In this document: positions 56,621-64,000 of the stretch, piece by piece | Layout of the letters: each line of letters begins with the position of its first letter | Position numbering within the stretch: the first letter of the stretch is position 1 | The notes under the pieces: model-generated | Told to the model about the DNA's origin: nothing | Database searches by the model: none | The model's input: only the letters and a program-made list of their open reading frames with translations | Program-made: the position numbers and the translations under genes | Assembly: GCA_947629795.1 (NCBI GenBank) | Contig: CANRFC010000011.1 | Coordinates: forward strand, 1-64,000 | DNA length: 64,000 nt | From: an uncultured Oscillospiraceae bacterium | GTDB taxonomy: Bacteria > Bacillota > Clostridia > Oscillospirales > Oscillospiraceae | Direction of reading: 5' to 3'

Positions 56621-56719
56621 TTATAGAGACACGATGGAGTTGGTGGCGCGCGAAAGCGTGGGCATCGGCATCATCGCCATGTCCATCATCTCCATCATCA
56701 TGCCATAACCATGAGTCAT
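56621..56719 (-). CDS. Putative methionine-rich leader peptide (32 aa, 10 Met)
   Basis: MTHGYGMMMEMMDMAMMPMPTLSRATNSIVSL*; SD AAGGAGG upstream; lies between promoter and terminator ahead of metN. Confidence 0.8.
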   Translation of the reverse strand: MTHGYGMMMEMMDMAMMPMPTLSRATNSIVSL

Positions 56720-56753
56720 GATCGGCGCGCCTCCTTCCTCGTTGTTTTTCGTT

Positions 56754-56782
56754 ATACTACCATCCAAAGTGCCCGGTGTCAA
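56754..56782 (-). promoter_or_regulatory. Sigma-A promoter of the metNIQ leader
   Basis: Minus strand TTGACA-17-TAGTAT. Confidence 0.8.
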
Positions 56783-56811
56783 TAGGAAAAATTTCTTTTT
56801 GGTGAAAAACG

Positions 56812-56846
56812 CCAAAGGGAGACGCCCCAAAAGCGTCCCCCTTTGG
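56812..56846 (-). terminator. Hairpin after the stalk-domain protein gene
   Basis: AAAGGGaGACGC-cccaaaa-GCGTCcCCCTTT. Confidence 0.6.
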
Positions 56847-56855
56847 AATAAAGTC

Positions 56856-58340
56856 TCACTCCAGGGGAGAGATGCCCAGCAGGCCGTTGACCTGCTCGGG
56901 GTCGGTCAGGTCCACGATGGCGGCTCCGGCGGGGGGCTCGGTCACCGGGGCGGCGGCGCCCTTGGCGTAGCCGCCGGAGAAGGTCAGGTCCATGTCGATC
57001 AGCGGGATGGCCAGGCCGTCCTGAGCAATGGAGGAGGTCATCTGCATCTTGCCGCTCATCTGGTCCTTCTCGTCCACGCTCATGACCACCAGCGCGCTGG
57101 CGGCCATACTCTGCTCCGATATGGTCATGTTGACGATCATGTCATAGGCCGTCACCGCGCCGTCCTTCATGGTGAGGGCAAGCTCCATCTTGTTCAGTCC
57201 GCCGTCGATGGAGGAGACATATTTGTCCCCGTCCTGGATAAAGCCTGCGTCGGACAGGGCCGAGGCCAGGTTCTCGGCGGAGGACTTGAAGACTTCATAG
57301 GACACGCCGTAGTCCTCGCTGCTGACCGTGTTGAGGGTGAGGGCGTTCAGGAAAGCCTTCGCTATGGTCTCGTAGTCCATGCCGCCGCTCTGCTTGATGA
57401 GCTGGGACATGTCCATGCCGGACCCCGCCAGCAAGGCATTCATGTCCATGGAGTACCAGGCGTTGGGGTCCAGCCCGGCGCTCTCCAGGGCGGCGCCGGA
57501 CATGTTCATGTACAGCGTGCCCTTGTCCAGGTCGCCCCGGAGCTGCATGTTCATGCCCTGATCCTTCAGGCTCTCCAGCATGGCCTGCTCGGCGGCGGTG
57601 GCCTGGGCGTCGGGAACACCGGCCTCGCCGGCGTCCTGCTCTGTCATGGCGGCCAGCTGGGTCATATCCAGCTTCATGTTCATGGCCATCTCCACCTTGC
57701 TCGTTCCCTCGGTGGCGCCCTGGGCGGTGACCGACAGGGGCATATTGAGCCCCAGCATGGACATAGACCCGTCCATGGTCAGATCACAGTCCCAGATGCC
57801 TTGGCTGTACTTCTTGGCGTAGTTGTTGAACTTCTCCAGATAGGTGAAGCTCTTGCCCTGGGCGGCCTGGGCCACCAGCTTGTCGGTGTCCACGATGATG
57901 GCGGTGCGGTTTGCCTGGTCCCAGCCCACGGTGCAGTCCAGGGCCTGGGCGGCAAAGCGCACGGGGACATAGGTCCGCCAGGTGGCGTCGTCCAGGTAGG
58001 GGGCCACGTCCATGACCAGGGGGGTGGTCACCCCGTTTTCGGTGACGCTGGCCTGGGTGGAGCCCAGGGTCATGGTGATGGTCTTGCCGTCCCGGGTGGC
58101 GGTGACCACGCCGTTGTCGTAGCCCACCTCGGCCCCCAGGGCCTCGAACACCGCCCGGAAGGGCAGGAAGGTCCGGTCGTTCTTCAGCACGGGCACGGCG
58201 TCGGTAAAGGCCAGGGGCTGGCCGTCCAGCTGCACCCCGATCACCGAAGCGGTCTCCTCGGCGGCAAAGGCGGAGGAGCAGCCCAGGGCCAGCACGGCGG
58301 CAGCGCCCACGGCGGCAAGGCGGGAGAGGAACCGTTTCAT
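56856..58340 (-). CDS. Secreted protein with copper amine oxidase N-terminal (stalk) domain
   Basis: MKRFLSRLAAVGAAAVLALGCSSAFAAEETASVIGVQLDGQPLAFTDAVPVLKNDRTFLPFRAVFEALGAEVGYDN...WRTYVPVRFAAQALDCTVGWD. Confidence 0.88.
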   Translation of the reverse strand: MKRFLSRLAAVGAAAVLALGCSSAFAAEETASVIGVQLDGQPLAFTDAVPVLKNDRTFLPFRAVFEALGAEVGYDNGVVTATRDGKTITMTLGSTQASVTENGVTTPLVMDVAPYLDDATWRTYVPVRFAAQALDCTVGWDQANRTAIIVDTDKLVAQAAQGKSFTYLEKFNNYAKKYSQGIWDCDLTMDGSMSMLGLNMPLSVTAQGATEGTSKVEMAMNMKLDMTQLAAMTEQDAGEAGVPDAQATAAEQAMLESLKDQGMNMQLRGDLDKGTLYMNMSGAALESAGLDPNAWYSMDMNALLAGSGMDMSQLIKQSGGMDYETIAKAFLNALTLNTVSSEDYGVSYEVFKSSAENLASALSDAGFIQDGDKYVSSIDGGLNKMELALTMKDGAVTAYDMIVNMTISEQSMAASALVVMSVDEKDQMSGKMQMTSSIAQDGLAIPLIDMDLTFSGGYAKGAAAPVTEPPAGAAIVDLTDPEQVNGLLGISPLE

Positions 58341-58476
58341 GGAAAGAACCTCCTAAAGTTAAATTTGGCAAGTCCATTATAGCCCATTCCGCCGGGGAAA
58401 ACAACCCTGAAAGAGAAACCGCCCGGCGCCGCCGGAAAAATAAGTCCTGCCGGGAGCTATCCCCCCTCTTGACGCG

Positions 58477-58506
58477 CAAGGCCGGGCCAAATTTGGCCCG
58501 GCCTTG
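58477..58506. terminator. Perfect 30-bp palindrome downstream of the E3 gene
   Basis: CAAGGCCGGGCCAAATTTGGCCCGGCCTTG. Confidence 0.65.
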
Positions 58507-58591
58507 TGCTGTCTTGCAGAGAGGAGAGAGGGAGGAGGGAGGGACAGCTCTTGCCCCATCAGGGAAGGAGCGCAAGGGCGTCCCCGCCGGC

Positions 58592-60241
58592 TCAAGAATG
58601 GAAGTGGAGCATCCCGACGCCCAGCCCCAGGGCGGACTCCTGGATGGCCTCCGAGGTGGTGGGATGGGCGAAGATCACGTCGGAGAGCGCTTGGGCGGTG
58701 AGCCCGGCGGAGAGGGCGGCGGTCACGGTGGAGATCAGGGCGCTGGCGTCCGGCCCCACGATGACGCCGCCCAGCAGCTTCTGGGTCCGGGCGTCACAGA
58801 CCAGCTTGACAAACCCCACGCCCTCGCCCATGATCTGGGCCTTGCCGTTGGCAGAGAAGGGGAAGGTGCTCACCTTTACGTCCATACCGGCGGCGCGGCA
58901 GGCAGCCTCGGTCCTGCCCACGCAGGCGACCTCAGGGGCGGTGAAGATCACGTTGGGGATCTGCGCATAGTCCACGTGCCGCTTCCTGCCCAGGATGGCG
59001 TCCACGGCCGCGATGCCCTGGCGGGAGGCGGTGTGGGCCAGCATGAGCTTGCCGGTGACGTCGCCGATGGCATAGATGTCGGCTCCGGTGGTGCGCATGG
59101 AGTCGTCAATGACCACAAAGCCCCGGCGGTCGGTCTCAACGCCCACGGTATCCAGGCCGAGGCCGTCGGTGGACACCTTCCGGCCGGTGGCGGAGAGAAC
59201 GGTCTCGCAGGCGATGCGGTGGGTCTGGCCGTCCTTTTCAAAGGTCACGATGCTCTGGCCGGAATCGGTGCCCAGGACCTCTGTGACCCGGCTTCCGGTG
59301 TAGATGCGGATGCCCTGCTCCCCGGCTTCCTTCAGGATGAGGGCCTCGGCGTCCCCGTCGGTCTGGCCCATGATGTGGTCCAGAAACTCGATGACGTAGA
59401 TCTCCACGCCCATGGCGCTGTACAGGAAGGCAAACTCCATGCCGATGACGCCGCCGCCGATGATGGCCATGGAGCGGGGCAGGTCCTTGAGCTCCAGCGC
59501 GTCGGTGCTGTCCAGGAGCCTGGCGCCGCTGACGGGGAAGGGGGCCGGCGCGGGCACGCTGCCGGTGGCGAGGATGGCCTTCCGGAAATCGACGACCTGG
59601 ACGCCGCCGTCGGGCAGCTTGACCTGGGCCGTCCCGGGGGCCCGGAAGGAGGCCTCGCCCCCCAGGATCTGGACGCCGGCGCCGGAGAGCAGGCTCTCCA
59701 CGCCGCTGCGCAGGTCGGAGCAGATCTGTTCCTTCCGGCTCTGGACCTGGGCCATGTCGAGGACGGGAGATGCCGTCTGGACGCCGAAACGGGAGGCCTC
59801 CCGGACCATCCGGCAGGTGTTGGCGGACTGGATCAGGGCCTTGGTGGGGATGCAGCCCCGGTTGAGGCAGGTGCCGCCCAGAAGGTCCTTTTCGGCCAGG
59901 ATGACCTTCTGGCCGAACTTGGCGGCGTACAGGGCGGCCACATAGCCGCCGGGGCCGCCGCCGAGGATGAAGAGGTCGGCGGACATGGGCTCCCGGGGCA
60001 CGTCGGCCTCGGAGAGCTCCTCGAATTCAAACAGGTCCTGGCCGGAGGTGACCTCATCCCCCTCCCGGATCAGCAGCTCGGTGATCCGGCCGGGGCCGGG
60101 GGCCTTCACAGGGCGGTTGCCCTTGCCCGTCTCCACGTTGGCAAGGGTGGTGCCGCCGCTGACCACCTGGCCTTGCTCCACCTCGATGGTGCCGACGATG
60201 GCCGGCTTTTTCCCCATGACGGGGGTCATTTTGATCCTCAT
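58592..60241 (-). CDS. lpdA: Dihydrolipoyl dehydrogenase (E3) with N-terminal lipoyl domain
   Basis: MRIKMTPVMGKKPAIVGTIEVEQGQVVSGGTTLANVETGKGNRPVKAPGPGRITELLIREGDEV...DLFILGGGPGGYVAALYAAKFGQKVILAEKDLLGGTCLNRGCIPTKALIQ. Confidence 0.95.
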   Translation of the reverse strand: MRIKMTPVMGKKPAIVGTIEVEQGQVVSGGTTLANVETGKGNRPVKAPGPGRITELLIREGDEVTSGQDLFEFEELSEADVPREPMSADLFILGGGPGGYVAALYAAKFGQKVILAEKDLLGGTCLNRGCIPTKALIQSANTCRMVREASRFGVQTASPVLDMAQVQSRKEQICSDLRSGVESLLSGAGVQILGGEASFRAPGTAQVKLPDGGVQVVDFRKAILATGSVPAPAPFPVSGARLLDSTDALELKDLPRSMAIIGGGVIGMEFAFLYSAMGVEIYVIEFLDHIMGQTDGDAEALILKEAGEQGIRIYTGSRVTEVLGTDSGQSIVTFEKDGQTHRIACETVLSATGRKVSTDGLGLDTVGVETDRRGFVVIDDSMRTTGADIYAIGDVTGKLMLAHTASRQGIAAVDAILGRKRHVDYAQIPNVIFTAPEVACVGRTEAACRAAGMDVKVSTFPFSANGKAQIMGEGVGFVKLVCDARTQKLLGGVIVGPDASALISTVTAALSAGLTAQALSDVIFAHPTTSEAIQESALGLGVGMLHFHS

Positions 60242-60244
60242 AGC

Positions 60245-60688
60245 TTATTCCTTCTCCAGAACGGGCTCTTCCATCTTGACGCCGGCGGAGAGGCTGTCCC
60301 CCACGGGGCACTGCTTCTCCACCATCTTGATGAGCTGCTGGAGCTGCACGGCGGGGGCGTCGGACTTGATATGGAACACGGTGCGGATGCTCTGCACGCC
60401 GGGGCGCACCTGAGGGTCGGCGCCGGAGAAGCCGTCCGAGTCCAGAAAGCCCTCGATCTCCACCCGGATGTCGTCAAGCACGATGCCGTAGAAATCGGAA
60501 AATACGATGGCGGTGATGGTCTTGCAGGCGGCGGCGCTGCACAGCAGCAGCTCCACCGGGTTCATGCCCTTGTTGTCGCCGCCCGACTCCTCGGGCTCGT
60601 CCAGAAGGATCTTGAAATCCCGGGCGCAGGCCTCCACCTGCAGGTTTTCCTTGCGGGAGGCGGAGACCTTGTAGGAATGTAATGCCAT
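60245..60688 (-). CDS. OsmC family protein
   Basis: MALHSYKVSASRKENLQVEACARDFKILLDEPEESGGDNKGMNPVELLLCSAAACKTITAIVFSDFYGI. Confidence 0.92.
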   Translation of the reverse strand: MALHSYKVSASRKENLQVEACARDFKILLDEPEESGGDNKGMNPVELLLCSAAACKTITAIVFSDFYGIVLDDIRVEIEGFLDSDGFSGADPQVRPGVQSIRTVFHIKSDAPAVQLQQLIKMVEKQCPVGDSLSAGVKMEEPVLEKE

Positions 60689-60712
60689 AAAATCATGCTC
60701 CTTTCTTGGGGC

Positions 60713-62806
<2,094 letters not shown>

Positions 62807-62986
62807 AGATCCGATCCCTCCCTTGACAATAGGATACCCGGGGCGCTGCAGACGGTAAGGATATTCTCATGGGGAGCTGTATCCTGGATCATACCGCAGG
62901 CCCGGAGGGCCGCTGCGGTATTTCATTTAAAGTCAATATTATAACACATTTTTTCGCTCCTGTCCCGGATAATGCCTTTTGTAGCA

Positions 62987-63024
62987 GTATGGCGGCCGCA
63001 GTGAGCTAACACACGGCCGCCATA
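62987..63024 (-). terminator. Hairpin between the symporter and regulator genes
   Basis: TATGGCGGCCG...CGGCCGCCATA. Confidence 0.65.
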
Positions 63025-63058
63025 CCTTATGAGTTCAGAATGTTGACGCTTTCCGGGA

Positions 63059-64000
63059 TCAGGCGGCAGTCTTGTTGGCGAGGACCTTCTCCAGCCAATC
63101 CTTGCCTTCCACAAAGCGGGAGACCAGGAAGCAGACCACGTAGTCGCCGGCGGAATTGATCATGGTTCCGGGAGGGTCCACCAGGTTGCCGATGGCCACC
63201 AGGATGGGGAAGGCGACCTCGATCTGCTGGGGGAAGAACAGGGAAGCCACGATGTACTCGCCGATGTAGCCGCCGCCGGGCACGCCGGAGCAGCCCACGG
63301 CGGAGAACACCACCACCAGGATGACCATGGGCAGCATGTTCCAGGTGAAGGGCTGGCCCAGGGCGCCCATGACAAAGGCGATCTTCAGAACGCCGGAGAA
63401 GCAGCCGCCGTCCATGTGCATGGTGGCGCCCAGGGGGCACACCAGGTCGGCGATGTCGTGGCTGATGCCGGTGTCATAGGCCTCGTTGACGTTGGTGGGG
63501 ATGGTGGCCACAGAGGAGCAGGTGCCCAGAGAGGTGATGACGGGGCGCAGGATGTGCTGGAACATCACCTTGGGGCCGTTCTTGCCGCCGCCGATGTAGG
63601 CGAACAGGGGCCACATGGTAAAGATGTAGATGAAGGAGAGGGGATAGAAGATGAGCATGGCCCGGCCGTAGGATACCGTCACCGCGGAGCCGTAAGTGGC
63701 CAGCAGGTCGGCAAAGATGGCGAAGAAGGCGATGGGGGCGATCTTCATGATGATGCTGATGAACTTCATCATGACCTGGGTCAGGGAGTTGAGCCACTGA
63801 CCCACGGGGCACTCGTCGCCGCCGCACATCTGGGTGGCAAAGCCGAAGAGGATGGAGAACACGATCAGGGGGAGCATGGCCTTGCGGCTGAGCAGGCCCA
63901 CGAAGTCGTTGGTGGTGAAGAAGTTGACGATCATGGTAGCCAGGTCGGCGTGCTCGCCCACTTCCTCAGTGGCCATGTTCTGCCAGGGCTCCAGAACAGG
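63059..64000 (-). CDS. Dicarboxylate/amino acid:cation symporter (DAACS), 5' end truncated by the window edge
   Basis: ...FVGLLSRKAMLPLIVFSILFGFATQMCGG...VATIPTNVNEAYDTGISHDIADLVCPLGATMHMDGGCFSGVLKIAFVMG. Confidence 0.92.
   Translation of the reverse strand, partial: PVLEPWQNMATEEVGEHADLATMIVNFFTTNDFVGLLSRKAMLPLIVFSILFGFATQMCGGDECPVGQWLNSLTQVMMKFISIIMKIAPIAFFAIFADLLATYGSAVTVSYGRAMLIFYPLSFIYIFTMWPLFAYIGGGKNGPKVMFQHILRPVITSLGTCSSVATIPTNVNEAYDTGISHDIADLVCPLGATMHMDGGCFSGVLKIAFVMGALGQPFTWNMLPMVILVVVFSAVGCSGVPGGGYIGEYIVASLFFPQQIEVAFPILVAIGNLVDPPGTMINSAGDYVVCFLVSRFVEGKDWLEKVLANKTAA

Noticed and set aside
56545-56750. SAM riboswitch or Met T-box upstream of metN
   Set aside because: No SAM-I core or T-box motif (GGGTGGNACCGCG-like) could be read. 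The region is accounted for by promoter, leader ORF and terminator. An Infernal search should confirm.

Overview
A 64-kb, GC-rich chromosomal window from a spore-forming Clostridia-type (Oscillospiraceae-like) bacterium. Most of it is housekeeping genes: RNase Y, pyruvate kinase, phosphoglucose isomerase, HtpG, HU, MazG, a SpoVB-like flippase, YabP/YabQ/DivIC/S1, UraA, MtaB, MetNIQ, PNP and signal peptidase I. These are mixed with surface or regulatory genes: a BlaI/BlaR1-like pair, a BvgS-like hybrid kinase, SLH and leucine-rich-repeat surface proteins, an ECF sigma/anti-sigma pair, an SPFH/RHH pair, and a PrpR-like sigma-54 activator with OsmC and lipoyl-E3. I saw no rRNA, tRNA, CRISPR array or intact prophage. 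The most interesting signals are short features that a 60-aa ORF cutoff hides. (1) A methionine-rich leader peptide (MTHGYGMMMEMMDMAMMPMPTLSRATNSIVSL) sits between a consensus promoter and an intrinsic terminator ahead of metNIQ, which looks like a Met-codon transcription attenuator. (2) A 37-codon leader ORF ahead of uraA ends inside the loop of an intrinsic terminator and overlaps U/C-rich tracts, resembling a pyrBI-type UTP-sensing attenuator. (3) An XerD half-site-like 11-mer (TTATGTAAACC family) is over-represented, with four copies in mtaB. (4) The conserved spoVB-mazG-hup-rqcP / yabP-yabQ-divIC-yabR cluster is split to opposite ends and strands, as one ~43.5-kb inversion would produce. 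(5) A solitary IS200/IS605-like right end abuts spoVB. (6) There are dispersed palindromic repeats. All product names come from reading the translations by eye; no database search was run.
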